Assembly: GCA_021014325.1 (NCBI GenBank)
Contig: CM037476.1
Location: 16,466,827 to 16,530,826, forward strand
DNA: 64,000 nucleotides
DNA from: Plazaster borealis
Taxonomy: Eukaryota > Echinodermata > Asteroidea > Forcipulatida > Labidiasteridae
Reading direction: 5' to 3'
Made by a program: the position numbers and the translations under genes. Every line of letters starts with the position of its first letter. The stretch's first letter is position 1. This document shows, in pieces, positions 44,803-55,165 of this stretch. The notes beneath the pieces were generated by a model that had not been told where the DNA came from, ran no database searches, and saw only the letters and a program-made list of their open reading frames with translations.

Positions 44803-45555
44803 GACTTCAGGCCAACCCCTCTTTTTCTCTTTAGCTAGAGACCCATCCTCAAACACCCGAAATACTAAAAGGTGGCATGGGTAGCTAGTATGTGAAGCGC
44901 TCGCCTCTCACCACTATGGCCCTCGTTTGATTCCTGGCTAGGGCCATATGTGAGTAGAGTTGTGCAATGGTTCTCTCCTATGCCACGAGGGATTTTCATC
45001 CGGGCCCTTGGGATTTCCAAATCAAACACTTTCGATCTCAGACTGGTCCTGTGGTCATGAAGGGGTCGAAGTGGCTGGCTGCCAAAGGCGCCCTTACATG
45101 CCTGCGACTCGAACATGATGTAGCCTTGTCCTTAACAATTGAGCTTCTCAGCTGCCAGTAATGTTAGCACTTGGCCAGTAACCCCAGGGCTTGAAATAAC
45201 CCTATGGACCACTGGCATGAGTCCAGTAATTTAAGCACTGGGCCAGTACCAACCATGGCTTGAAATAACCTTCTGGACTGTCCAGTAATTGTAGAATCAG
45301 GCTAGTAACCACCCCCCCCCCCCCCCGCCCCAGATTTTTGAAATACCAACTCCACTAACCCAATCCACTAATAATAGCATTAGGCCGGTAAAATCACTTC
45401 CAACCAAGTCTCAAGTCTGGTGTTTTTCCTTGAAGATTTAATAATGTAAAAGGACATGCATCTAGCGTTTAGGTTTCAACCTCCCAAGTAAAAGTTATGC
45501 AACCTCTATACAAAGAGAAAGGATTCAAGCCCCTGTACAGATCATTATTCATGCT
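44803..45555. other. Amidase intron 2: unassigned repeats
   Basis: 'ggcttgaaataaccttctgg' and 'agggcttgaaataacccta' are local near-duplicates at about 45188-45280. A poly(C) run lies at about 45310. No exon. Confidence 0.4.
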
Positions 45556-45712
45556 GCCACCATCTTGGTCAAGTTCCCTTTATCCCATAACGGTAATGAA
45601 TGTTGGTATTCATTGTACAAAAAGGAACCAGACTATTTCTCCCTCCGGCCTTGGTTTGGTTACACTAATTTGATTGGGAGAAAATCAAGATGGCCGCACC
45701 ATGCTAAAGGTC
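45556..45712. mobile_element. Decayed MITE, inverted relative of 51320-51492
   Basis: 'ccatcttggtcaagttccct', 'gtattcattgtacaaaaagg' and 'gagaaaatcaagatggccgc' match the element at 51320-51492 in opposite orientation; the terminal 'gataaaggtc' is altered to 'gctaaaggtc'. Confidence 0.7.
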
Positions 45713-45746
45713 TAGACTGTACCCTGTCGGCAGATTGAAACTTTAC

Positions 45747-45966
45747 CAATAACGGAGAATGCCTCCTTGACAGTCAGGGGTACTCCCAAGAAGGGGGCGT
45801 TCTTCTCTGAGTAGCGATCGGGGACATCCCCACTGTCCAACATCTCATCAATGTGTTCGGCCTCGTCTAGGGCCTCGTTAAAACGGTACGACACCACGGC
45901 ATTCAGAAGGTCATTGACCTCTTTGATCCTCCGGATGTACGCTTCCACGACAACCTGACATTTCAG
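45747..45966 (-). CDS. FAAH2: FAAH2-like amidase, exon 2 (catalytic Lys exon, residues 60-133)
   Basis: Acceptor 'tgtacttcag' before CTGAAATG; donor ATTG-GTAAAG. It encodes 'VVVEAYIRRIKEVNDLLNAV', an acidic variable stretch, then 'PFLGVPLTVKEAF'. Lys126 in LTVKE is the general base/acid of the Ser-Ser-Lys triad. A decayed MITE ending at 45712 adjoins the donor side. Confidence 0.95.
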
Positions 45967-46059
45967 CTGAAGTACAAATAAACATTAACACAATTGTGAA
46001 CATTTCAAGACCTGTCAAAATAACTGATTGTTATTATTTTATGTTGTCCCTTTTTTATG

Positions 46060-46060
<1 letters not shown>

Positions 46061-46089
<29 letters not shown>
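46061..46089 (+). repeat. Poly(T) tract
   Basis: Near-uninterrupted T run upstream of the SINE that follows, in intron 1. Confidence 0.8.
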
Positions 46090-46091
<2 letters not shown>

Positions 46092-46119
46092 GGGGAGGTG
46101 CATAAATACATACTTTCAG

Positions 46120-46290
46120 ACCCACTCAGTGGTTTCTTTCCCTGCCTGTCACCTCTGTGAACCCTGGTTCAATTCCCACCTCAGACCGGAGCCTTGCATG
46201 TGGATTGGGTTTTCAGTCCCTACCTGATTGCGCGGGTTTTCCCCCATTTTGGGGTTTCCCTCCCAAACTGAACATTTCTTCTCGTTTCCT
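46120..46290 (+). mobile_element. Second tRNA-like SINE family (+)
   Basis: 'cactcagtggtttctttcc', 'ccctggttcaattcccacc', 'gcatgtggattgggttttca' and 'ttggggtttccctccc'. Plus-strand reference copy of the family. A partial minus copy follows at about 46440-46565. Confidence 0.75.
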
Positions 46291-46575
46291 AATCACCATC
46301 CTATTATTGGCGCTTGCACAGTCGCTGATGTGTAATGAAATAAATTGTATCCCCAACAGTCACTGTTATGACACAGGTGTGGGGTCTATTTGATATTATT
46401 ATTATTATCAATTTTGTAAATGTTTTCTGGTAATAAAACAAGAAATCCTCAGAAGTGACAAGCACTGTAACCCGTCAGCCTGAAGATGTGTAGAGAAAAT
46501 GATGAAGAATTGTTCAGTTTTAAATAGATGTGGGAGGAAAACCCCTACATGTACTTGGGGAACCCCAAACAATCA

Positions 46576-46969
46576 GCGCCCAATTTCATAGAGCTGCTTA
46601 AGCACAAAAAGCAGTTAAACACAACAAAATTATGATTACCAGAATAAGGTTACCAGCCAAAACACCATGTCACATACAATCTGCGACTGGTATTCTGCTT
46701 CTTCTTGCTTAGCAGAAAACTATTAAGTAATATTTTCTGCTTTAAGCCACTCTATAAAATTGAGCCCATTGCCCAATTTCACAAAGCTGCTTAAGCAGAA
46801 AATATTGCTGAAAAATTTTCTGCTGAGCAGAAATGAGCATGATATCAGTCATAGATTGTACATAAGACAGAGTAGTTTGGCTCTAACCTTATTCTGGTAA
46901 GCATAGTTTTGTTGCGCTTAGCTTCTTTTTGTGCTTAAAAGCAGCTCTAAAAAAATTGGGCCCTGGTAG
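46576..46969. mobile_element. Two adjacent family C MITEs
   Basis: The first copy (46576-46767) runs 'gcgcccaatttcatagagc' to 'actctataaaattgagccc'. The second (46770-46969) runs 'gcccaatttcacaaagctg' to 'cagctctaaaaaaattgggc'. They point in opposite internal directions, so the pair forms a larger inverted structure. Confidence 0.75.
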
Positions 46970-47103
46970 GAAGTGAAAACCAAATCCACATACAATGCCA
47001 AAAATAATATCTAAAACATTTGAAAAAGAAAGAAATGTAGCCTACTCGACACTAAAACTATTTTTCTAAACGTATTTTGTTCTTCTTTTTTATTTGGCCT
47101 TAC

Positions 47104-47280
47104 TTGGCGTGATCGGATCTTCCTGGCCAGACTAGACGCACTCTCAAAGATGATGGGGTTTTTAACTGGTGGTATTTTAGCCGGTGGACGGTCACCATTG
47201 ATGATGAGTGACATAAAACCAAACACAAAGTTTACAAAGCTGTTTAGCAATGACTGGATGACCATCTTGACTTGCGTCAT
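47104..47280 (-). CDS. FAAH2: FAAH2-like amidase, exon 1 (start and membrane anchor, residues 1-59)
   Basis: Whole gene: six exons, 1608 nt of coding sequence, 535 residues against 532 in human FAAH2. Amidases of this group hydrolyse fatty-acid amides such as oleamide and anandamide to free acid plus amine; the vertebrate enzyme is membrane-bound on lipid droplets/ER. ATG at 47280-47278 has G at -3 and an in-frame TAG a few codons upstream, which fixes the start. Residues about 7-27 (VIQSLLNSFVNFVFGFMSLI) form a hydrophobic N-terminal anchor. 'ESASSLARKIRSRQ' begins the amidase fold. Donor is CAA-GTAAGG. All splice phases agree and there is no frameshift, so the gene looks functional. The FAAH2 name follows the N-terminal anchor, 'MWYES' and 'GGSIRMPAFFNG'; a lineage-specific paralogue is possible. 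Confidence 0.93.
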
Positions 47281-48561
47281 TGCCGTGCACCCGTCAAACT
47301 ATGAGGCGGACTTGAATGTCCAAAACTGTAGAGTAGAAAAAAGAAAAGAAGAAAAAAAAAATAATGTAGAGAGGCTACAAAATACTAAATAGCTGCTTTT
47401 ACTTGCACATAGTATATGCCCTGAGCAAAGGTTTTAGCCAGGATTTTGTAAAAGGGTGTCAAAATTTGCTGGAAATTTAAAAACTGGGTGTCCAAATTGT
47501 TCACTTGCAATGCATTTCCATGTAAATGACAGATAAAACAGGGTGTACAAATTTAAAACAGGGTGTCCAAAAGACACCCCCTCTGGCCGACACTAAGCCG
47601 TGAATTTTGTCTGCAATAGCTTGCTTGCACCTCAACCAATGTGTATAGTAGGATATTCTGGAGGAAGTTTCTGAAAAGCACAGGAAGAATATTATGATGA
47701 CCATATAAATGCTTGGGCCATCTCATACTAAACATACCCTCCCCACTCAATGTTGTTATAATTTTAGATTTGTTTGTTTACGGTTGGATTAATACGCTTT
47801 CGAGGTCACGGCGGCTTGGTTCACTTTTATTAATCCTGGCCATTTAAGAATAAGTTTGTCTTGTCATTTGATTCCAATAGTTGTTCATGGCTTTTATTAG
47901 TAATGGAACAGAAACAAATGATACTTTCTTGTATTGTTGCATGTTCATTGAAATCTTGGCCTGTTCTGTTGTTAACCAGCAGACATTTGATGAAATTTGA
48001 TAATATTTAACCCTCCATCCTCCTGACGGTCACAGAGGATGGGAGGTTAAGATTTGTCGCAAATAACATTGAGAAAGCTGCCCATCTGCCAATTTTGTTC
48101 CATGTCATGAAACAAGAGAAATGAAGGACTATTCCTTCATGGTGTTACCCAACCTTGTCCCCAAGGTGTGTCAAGCAGTACGAGGTTGACCGCTCTCTCA
48201 CCCTGGTATTGGATCATTTGCATATCCACAAATTTTGGATACGTATGCCAATCAGAATAGTTTGGCTGTAAACATGTGAATACTGAATGAGTACAACTTA
48301 ACATGTTTACGTTAGACTTGTGTACACCAGTCGTTGTCCTATCAGGGTCGAAGTAAGGAGTTTCCCTCCCAGGGTTTACTATTGTAAACATGGTTGGAAA
48401 TAAAGTAAACCATGGGGGAGAGGTTGGGTGTTACCAGACTGACTACAACAAAGCTGAACCACCTTACCACAGTAAGATTCACAACCCATGCAGCTGTAGT
48501 TCAATACAAGGTTGTAAACACAACAATGTAAAGAAATCACAGCCATGAATAGGGGAGGGGC
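47281..48561. other. Upstream region of the amidase gene; no motif called
   Basis: Contains 'aacagggtgtccaaa' near-repeats (about 47455-47575). No TATA box or other promoter element can be called with confidence for the minus-strand gene. Confidence 0.35.
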
Positions 48562-48964
48562 TTAAAGGCATCGTACACGCTTGGTAATGACTCTGAAAAC
48601 TTATGGCAATAAAAACTTACTTGGTAAGTTGTACAGCAGCTTTGGATAGTATTTTGCATTTTGAGAGACTTTTTATTTGAAGGACTGTGGTATAAATGGA
48701 AAAATACATCACTTTTTATCCCCAAAATATTTTGAATATTGAGAAGCATTACGGTAACGCTTCTCAGAGTGTGTATTCCAATGCAGATTATTCTTCCTGC
48801 GTGGACATAACCGCTCCAGATTTTTGGCAATATCTAAAAAACGCTACCACCTTTTGAAATGAAATTTTCACAGGTTAGTTTTATGGTATAGGCCTATATC
48901 TACAACTATATAGGATTGAAACAAACAATAGGCTCCAATTACCAAAGGTGTACGATACCTTTAA
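48562..48964 (-). mobile_element. Palindromic MITE, family A
   Basis: TTAA-AGGCATCG at the left and ...CCT-TTAA at the right; centre 'gaagcattacggtaacgctt'. In the divergent intergenic region. Confidence 0.8.
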
Positions 48965-49471
48965 GGGTTGGGAGGGGTGTGATGGTGGGTGTCCGGTGTT
49001 TGAGTGTTAGGATAAGGTGTCAGCGTTCAGAACTAGTGTGTGTTGCGATTAATTGCAAATAATTGACCACATGATTATGAATCATGATGAAGTCTCTGAA
49101 CATGTCACCTGTGCATTTTCATCAAACCATCTTGGCTTAACATAATTATACAACAATGATGCATTGATCATTGATGTATCCGTCAGATAGTCGTCTAATA
49201 TAATCAATCTTAGAGCAGACCCTCCATAGTTGGTCCGCTGGCCAACACTACTTAGTACTTTACTGACTAGACTAACATTTAGTGTGGTGCTGGTAGGCCT
49301 GCATGTAAACAGTAAAACATTTGAGAACCAGTCAAATTTCTTACCAAAACACAAGCAGGGCCCAATTTCATGGCTCTGCTTACCGCGGAATTCTGCGCTT
49401 ACGTATCATAGAAATGTGTGCAACCAAGGCTCCATAAAGATAAGCGCAGAATTCGCGCCCAGATCAGCAGA

Positions 49472-49693
49472 CAATAGACCCTTCCCATGAAATATGCTAA
49501 TTACATTCGTGCATGCGTACAGACCCTATTGGTTGGCAAACGCCATAGAGATGTGCACTAAGCGCAAACGCTTCTGCGTCACGCGACTATCAGCCCCACA
49601 CAAAAAGGCGCGTTGTTCCATCATTTTGCCAACCAAAGTGTTAGTGCGCACGCGCGATGTGCAATTTACATATTTCATGGGAAGGGTCTATTG
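49472..49693. mobile_element. MITE with 'caatagacccttcccatgaa' ends
   Basis: 222 bp. 'caatagacccttcccatgaa' at the left is mirrored by 'ttcatgggaagggtctattg' at the right. The interior is GC-richer, with several CpG-containing 'gcgcacgcgcg' stretches. Confidence 0.85.
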
Positions 49694-50285
49694 GCCGAGA
49701 GCCTGTCTGGTAAACTGCTTCCCAATGTATAAAATAAAGATAAGATGAAGCAAACCACAAATTGTTCAATTCAAATTCAAATTGATTATGAATTGAAAGG
49801 AATACATGTAGGCCTACTGTAAATTTTACGCATTCAATATGGGATGGCATTGTTGAGTTATTTTTAATAACTATCTACAGTACACTAACTTTTGAATACC
49901 TAATGAATAGTGTTACTTAGTTAAACTTACTTACACCATGGAGGAAGGAAAAAAACAAATGCCCCCTTCACAGTTTTTGTTGTCGAAAGCTTTTTATGAA
50001 CGCAATATTATTTCAAACACAACTGAACTTGACTTCACTTCAGAGTCCAGACTTCGTTATTCGTATTTAATCCAATAAATCGTCTCATCATGGTATCATT
50101 TGCTATAAAGTTTACCCTGAAATGTGTACCTTTAGAAGTGAATAGTCTGTTAATTATTGTATCAAATAAATCTGAACTTGATCGGACATCCGTATTTATG
50201 GTGCGATTTGACACCAAGCCAGCTGATGTCAAGAGTGTAAACATGGATCAGCTGTACATGGAAATGTTCCTCCCAATTTTATAAT
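49694..50285. other. No supported gene
   Basis: AT-rich DNA with overlapping short ORFs on both strands at 50035-50284, none with splice support. Confidence 0.4.
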
Positions 50286-50289
50286 TAGC

Positions 50290-50378
50290 CTAACTATAGT
50301 TGGGATAGACCCAACTATAGTTGGAATGGCCCGACTATAGTCACGAACGGCTCAACTATAGTTTGTCTAAATTAACTA
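50290..50378. repeat. Short tandem array of 'caactatagttg' palindromes
   Basis: 'taactatagttggg', 'caactatagttgg', 'cgactatagtc', 'caactatagttt' and 'taactatga' follow one another at 19-25 bp spacing. Confidence 0.75.
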
Positions 50379-51074
50379 TGATTTGGCTTTATTAATAGTT
50401 CGGTTCAACATTAACGTAATTGCCGCAGGAGGGCGTGCTTCCGTTTCAGTAATAATCGGCTGGGTGCACACATTGATGCTGGGTGCACACCAAATAAACT
50501 ACCCATGGCAACAAAAATATGCTTAAAGCAACAATTAAAAAAATATGCTAAAAGTCTCTCAGCCTCTTGAAAACTAATCAAATGAGTTTATGGACAACCA
50601 AACTTCAGATTTGGTTTTTATTTTTGGCAGGTCAGTCGTTTGAAATGTTTGCTTGTTATTATATAAAGATTCACGGTAATATTTAAATGCGCCATGTTGA
50701 ATATGCCCCGTGCATGCAGCGCGGCGCTCTATTTTCGAACTCTAGTACACTTTCGCACTTGACACGTGAAGTTACGAATCGTGTAATACCCGTCGAAATA
50801 AATAAAGCACCATTGCGCAGATTCAACATGGCGGAGACATATTGCGAGTTTTGTTAAGAATTATTCTTAATTTTGTTCATGTGGTATTTGTTTTTATTTC
50901 AGTTTAAATACACCTTTAAAAGTATTTTGTCTGTATCTATGTAATTAATTTCGGTGCGAGTACACCTTTGTTTTGGGTATATTAATTTTTATTTCTGTGT
51001 CAAATAATTGTTAGTTGCGTGTTTTTGCTTCTTTTGTTTTCTATTTTGTATTTTTTTTTTTGCCCCAATTGCGC

Positions 51075-51317
51075 TCAAAATACATCTGATAGACCAATGT
51101 TCACCCACAGGTGTGTGTTTATTGAGTTCTTTTGTGTCCTTATCTCGTTGAGTAAACACAGGATACTTTCAGCAGCCTGATCAAGCTGTTCACGGAACTG
51201 TTGTCTCTGCATGGCTTTTACGAGACTGGATCCAGCAGAACTTTCACTGCCTATTGATCCGAGCGTATAATCTACCCCCAGTGACAGCAGACGGGTGGAC
51301 AATGAGTTGTTAGCCAA
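51075..51317 (-). other. Orphan coding-like ORF (possible exon or pseudo-exon)
   Basis: The minus ORF is open for about 80 codons and reads like protein rather than noise: 'LGSIGSESSAGSSLVKAMQR' then 'QQFREQLDQAAESILCLLNE' (amphipathic, helix-like) and a stop at 51075. The listed first codon is TTG, not ATG, and the upstream edge runs into the MITE at 51320-51492, so an acceptor would have to lie inside it (weak candidates end '...gggggtag' and 'caatag'). It lies between the two divergent genes, about 240 bp before the SLC51A start. I do not recognise it. Confidence 0.3.
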
Positions 51318-51319
51318 TA

Positions 51320-51492
51320 GACCTTTATCACGGTGCGGCCATCTTGATTTTCTCCCATTCCAACCAATGTAAACAAACTAAGGCTGGAATGGAAAAATAG
51401 TCTGGTTCCCTTTTGTACAATGAATATTAGCATTCATTACTATTATTGGATACAGGGAACATGACCAAGACGGCGGCAGTGTGATAAAGGTC
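51320..51492. mobile_element. MITE with 'gacctttatcac' ends
   Basis: 173 bp with 'gacctttatcacggtgc' at the left and 'gcagtgtgataaaggtc' at the right. It contains 'gcggccatcttgattttctc' and 'cattgtacaaaagg'-type sequence shared with 45556-45712. It ends 67 bp before the SLC51A start codon and so may lie in its 5' UTR or core promoter. Confidence 0.8.
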
Positions 51493-51559
51493 AATTGCCA
51501 TCCGAAGGCTGCAAGCAAACACTCACCATTCAACGATCAGCTACCGGACATACAGCACC

Positions 51560-51626
51560 ATGGATCCGAACCTGACCCCTCAATGGAACGACACAAACAT
51601 ACCCACTGCAAGAGACATGTTTGAAC
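51560..51626 (+). CDS. SLC51A: OST-alpha-like transporter, exon 1 (residues 1-22)
   Basis: Gene overview: six exons (829 nt) give the first 276 residues of a protein resembling organic solute transporter alpha, which with OST-beta moves steroid and bile-acid-type conjugates by facilitated diffusion across the basolateral membrane; human OST-alpha is 340 residues. The order of features (short outside N-terminus, paired membrane helices, Cys-rich loop, 'GIYQY' helix, further helices) and consistent splice phases support the call. Exon 1: 'cagcaccATGG' is a good start context. MDPNLTPQWNDTNIPTARDM includes N-x-T sequons (NLT, NDT) suited to an extracellular N-terminus. Donor GAAC-GTAAGT is strong. 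The partner (SLC51B) is not seen in the window. Confidence 0.85.
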
Positions 51627-51729
51627 GTAAGTTACGTTGAATTTAGAAGTCGTACATTGTCATTTTTTAAATTTTTATAACGGACCTCATAACGATAAGG
51701 TGGATGTACAATCATTTTGTTTTATACTG

Positions 51730-52101
51730 TTAAAGGGATTGTATACGTTTGGTTATTGGAACCCACTGTTTGTTTAATCATACACAGTAGTAGATATCCA
51801 TGAAACCCCCAATGCTCTATGATAAAACTAACCTGTGAAAATTTCATGCAAAAGGTGGTAGCGTTTTTGAGATATTGCCGAAAATGAGCGGTTCTGTCCA
51901 CGCAGGAAGAATAATCATTGAATACACAATCTGGATTCAAACTTTTTGGGATAAAAAGAGATACAATTTTCCAAAACCGCAGTACTTCGAAGTGAACAGT
52001 TTCTCAAAATGCATATGTATATACTATCCAAAGCTGCTGTACTTCCCACCAAGTAAGTTTTTATTGCCATTCATTTTCAAAGTCATTACCAAACGTATAC
52101 A
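51730..52101 (+). mobile_element. Palindromic MITE, family A
   Basis: TTAAAGGGATTGTATACG at the left; the right end 'taccaaacgtatac' lacks its CCCTTTAA border. In SLC51A intron 1, about 100 bp after exon 1. Confidence 0.8.
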
Positions 52102-52412
52102 ATTATGTCAATAGCTGTTGCTAAGTTTTGTTCTCAAATCGTGGATAAATTTTAGAATTTAGGCCTATCTTTATTTTCTTGTTACTGGTACCTAGTCTTT
52201 GTGTCTTTTTCCTAGTTTAATTTAAATGAATTCATTGTTTCTGTAATTATTGAAGAGGTTTTTTTTTAAAGTTCTCTTTTGCCTCAGTGGAGGCCGTATA
52301 CGGACAGTTGAGGTCGTATTGACATAGTCATTGTAATTGTCAATAGAGTCAGTCATAGACGCACCGCAAAAGCTTCCTTTTGTCACTATACGCCCACTTT
52401 CGGATTCTAATT

Positions 52413-52800
52413 CTTTAAAGGCACTGGACATGTTTGGTAATTGTCGAAGACCAGTGTTCTCAATTGGTGTATCCCAACATTATGCATAAAATAACAAGCC
52501 TGTGAAAATTTGGGCTCAATAATTAGTCATCGAAGTTGCAAGAAAATGATGAAAGAAAAAACACCCTTGTTGTACAAATTTGTGTGCTTTCAGATAGGAA
52601 TAAAAGGCTTCTTGCAAGAAGTCTTTTATTATTTTAATGAGAAATTACCTCTTTCTCAAAAACTACGTTACTTCAGAGAGAGTCGTTTCTCACTACTATC
52701 GACAGCTAGCTCTCTGTTGCTCGTTACCAAGTCAGTTTTTATGTTAATATATATTTTGAGTAATTACCAAACGTGTACGATATCTTTAAAGAAGTTCACC
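52413..52800. mobile_element. Palindromic MITE, family A2
   Basis: TTTAAAGGCACTGGACATG at the left and 'aaacgtgtacgatatcttt' at the right; 'gaggcttcttgcaagaagtc'-type hairpin in the middle ('ggcttcttgcaagaagtc'). Confidence 0.8.
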
Positions 52801-53037
52801 CAACCGCGATCAAGAAATTATCTTGTCAGTATGACAAGAGAAAACCCTGTGAATTCTGACACCATGGGAGAACAAGAATATTCTAGTCAACATGACGAGA
52901 AATTGTTTAGAGTGTACTGCTGTGACCTCGCAATACTTCTTTATGTATGAATCGACCTTTAGGTATTGACTCAACTACTAGTTGACCCTATACCGCTGTA
53001 GTGGGATGTCAACGAGTTTGATAAAGGCTTTGGTTTT

Positions 53038-53426
53038 GTTAAAGGTATCGTACACGTTTGGTAATGACTCAAAACAAATATTAGCATACAAACTAAACTT
53101 GGTAACAAGCAACGGAGAGCTGTTGATAGTATAAAACATTGTAGGAAACGACTCCCTCTGAAGTAACGTAGTTTTTTTATGAAGAGGTCATTTCTCACTA
53201 AAATACCAAACATTTCTTGCAAGAAGTTTTTATTCTTATCTGAAAGCACACAAATGTGTACAACAAGGGTGTTTTTTTCTTTCATCATTTTCTTGCAACT
53301 TCGATGACCAATTCAGCCCAAATTTTCACAGGCTTGTTATTTTATGCATATTTTTTGGGATACACCAAGTGAGAACACTGGTCTTGGACAATTTCCAAAC
53401 GTGTTCTACTGTTCAGTGCCTTTAAA
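53038..53426. mobile_element. Palindromic MITE, family A2, opposite orientation to 52413
   Basis: 'gttaaaggtatcgtacacgt' at the left and 'cagtgcctttaaa' at the right, sharing 'gcaacggagagctgttgata' and the 'tttcttgcaagaag' hairpin. With the previous copy it makes an inverted pair about 240 bp apart. Confidence 0.8.
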
Positions 53427-53429
53427 GTA

Positions 53430-53640
53430 ATGCCAATTCGTTGGCAAAATTATCAACACGAAAGATACAGTAAAAGTCACATGTGAAAGTTTCGATATCA
53501 CCACACAGTGTCTATACTTGATTTAAAAAAAAACATTAAAAAACTGTTTCTGTATTTTCTTTGAGAACGCCGAACACGTCCACGTTTAACGAGGTACAGC
53601 GAGTACCAACTGCATCTCTGGCCGTCTATTAAGGGCAGCA
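53430..53640 (-). repeat. Inverted partial copy of family F
   Basis: Shares 'aagtcacatgtgaaagttt', 'gtttaacgaggtac' and 'gcatctctggc' type sequence with 21728-22090 in reverse. Confidence 0.55.
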
Positions 53641-54041
53641 TTCAAACGGACACCACGAACATTATTTTTCAAAAGTCGTCTTCAAGCGATCTTTCGAGAC
53701 TTAATTTTTTTCGACATACTTCTTTTGTTGATTTATATTATATGAACGGGTTCACTTCAGACGAAATAATTTCGCAGGATGCTTTGGGATGAAAATATTA
53801 CACAATTTCTTTTCTTGTCATCACCACAGTATGGCCCCACCTTTAACCGTAAAACACGCCCAGTTGTCCCGAAGTAACCTTGGGACAATATCTGTCAGAA
53901 GACTTAACAATGGCTGTCGTATGGGTGAACGGATACCATGTTTATTGTTATAAGCAAACAACAACAAAAGCTATCAGTCAGACACTTTTTCTCCCACCGT
54001 TCACATGAACTTTGTACACATTCATTTTTAACAAAATTCCA

Positions 54042-54246
54042 TATAGACGATGTGACCTCTGACGTCATTCGAAAACTATAACATGATGCGCGCGCATGTC
54101 GCCGGGCAAAACCTTTGTGTACTGACAGCCAGCTATAAAGGACACGCAATGTTACCATGAGTACGCGTCTTCTTGCCCGGCGGAAACGAGTGTTTTGTCA
54201 ACAGAGGGCGGTTTGAATGTAAACAGAGGTCACCATCGTCTATAGA
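54042..54246. mobile_element. MITE with 'tatagacgatgtgacctctg' ends
   Basis: 205 bp. 'tatagacgatgtgacctctg' at the left is mirrored by 'cagaggtcaccatcgtctat' at the right. The ends match the core of the palindrome at 59645-59954 ('cgtctatagacgatgtgacc'). Confidence 0.8.
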
Positions 54247-54458
54247 CCAGACTCTGTTCTTACTATCGCATTATCCAAAAACTTTTCTTTTTTTAAAGAC
54301 CCAATACATTTCCAAAGACTTGCTTGATCATTAGTTGGACTAAGTTCCTATAATTGGAGATCAACGTCGTACTTTCCCACGGGGATATTGCGCCATCTTA
54401 AGATGACGTCATCCAAACTGACGAGACTGATGGATGTTAATCCATGAGGTTGACGACC

Positions 54459-54570
54459 AGGGCCCAATTTCAAAGAGCTGCTTAAGCAGAAGATACTGCC
54501 TAACGGTTTTCTGCTTTGCAAACATTGTGCAGGCATCCTCCATGGTGCAGGATACAAGTCAAAATGGCAC
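54459..54570. mobile_element. Family C MITE fragment
   Basis: Starts 'agggcccaatttcaaagagc'; decays after 'ggttttctgctttgc'. Confidence 0.6.
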
Positions 54571-54630
54571 ATGTTGGCTCATGGAGGAAGGAAATGGTTG
54601 GCTGTTGCCATGTAGCTATACCTTTTCTGC

Positions 54631-55030
54631 TTAAAGGGATTGTATATACGTTTGGTAAATTGGAACCCACTGTTTGTTCCAATCCTATATAGTTGTATAT
54701 ACACCATAAAACTTACCTGTTACAGTTTCATTTCAAAAATTGGTAGGGTTTTTGAGATATTGCCGAAAAGCTGGAGCGGTTATGTCCACGCTGGAAGAAT
54801 AATCTGCAATTGGAATATAATATCCGAGAAACGTTACTGCAGTATAACGCTTCTCACAGATTCAAATTTTTGGGGGATAAAAAGTGATATATTTTTCCTT
54901 AACCGCAGTACTTCGACTGTGAAAACTTTCTCAAAATGCATTATACTATCCAAAGCTGCTGTATCTTCTTACCAAGTAACTTTGTATTGCCATTAATTTC
55001 CAGAGTCATTACCAAACGTATACAGACCCT
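54631..55030 (+). mobile_element. Palindromic MITE, family A
   Basis: TTAAAGGGATTGTATATACG at the left, centre 'gaaacgttactgcagtataa', right end 'taccaaacgtatacagaccc'. It lies about 135 bp upstream of SLC51A exon 2. Confidence 0.8.
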
Positions 55031-55165
55031 ATAATGGAGAGTTTTTAATTTTCTTATTGTATTTCTGTCCATAATTCACAGACAACCAGCTTATTTTCCA
55101 ACCTTTATTTGTTGTCAGACTGTTAACTGATAAGTTACAACATTGTGGTGTTGTTGGTTCCACAG

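Noticed and set aside
52510..52950. 146-codon plus ORF
   Set aside because: Its first two thirds fall inside a family A2 palindrome; the remainder has no splice support and is not in phase with SLC51A exons.
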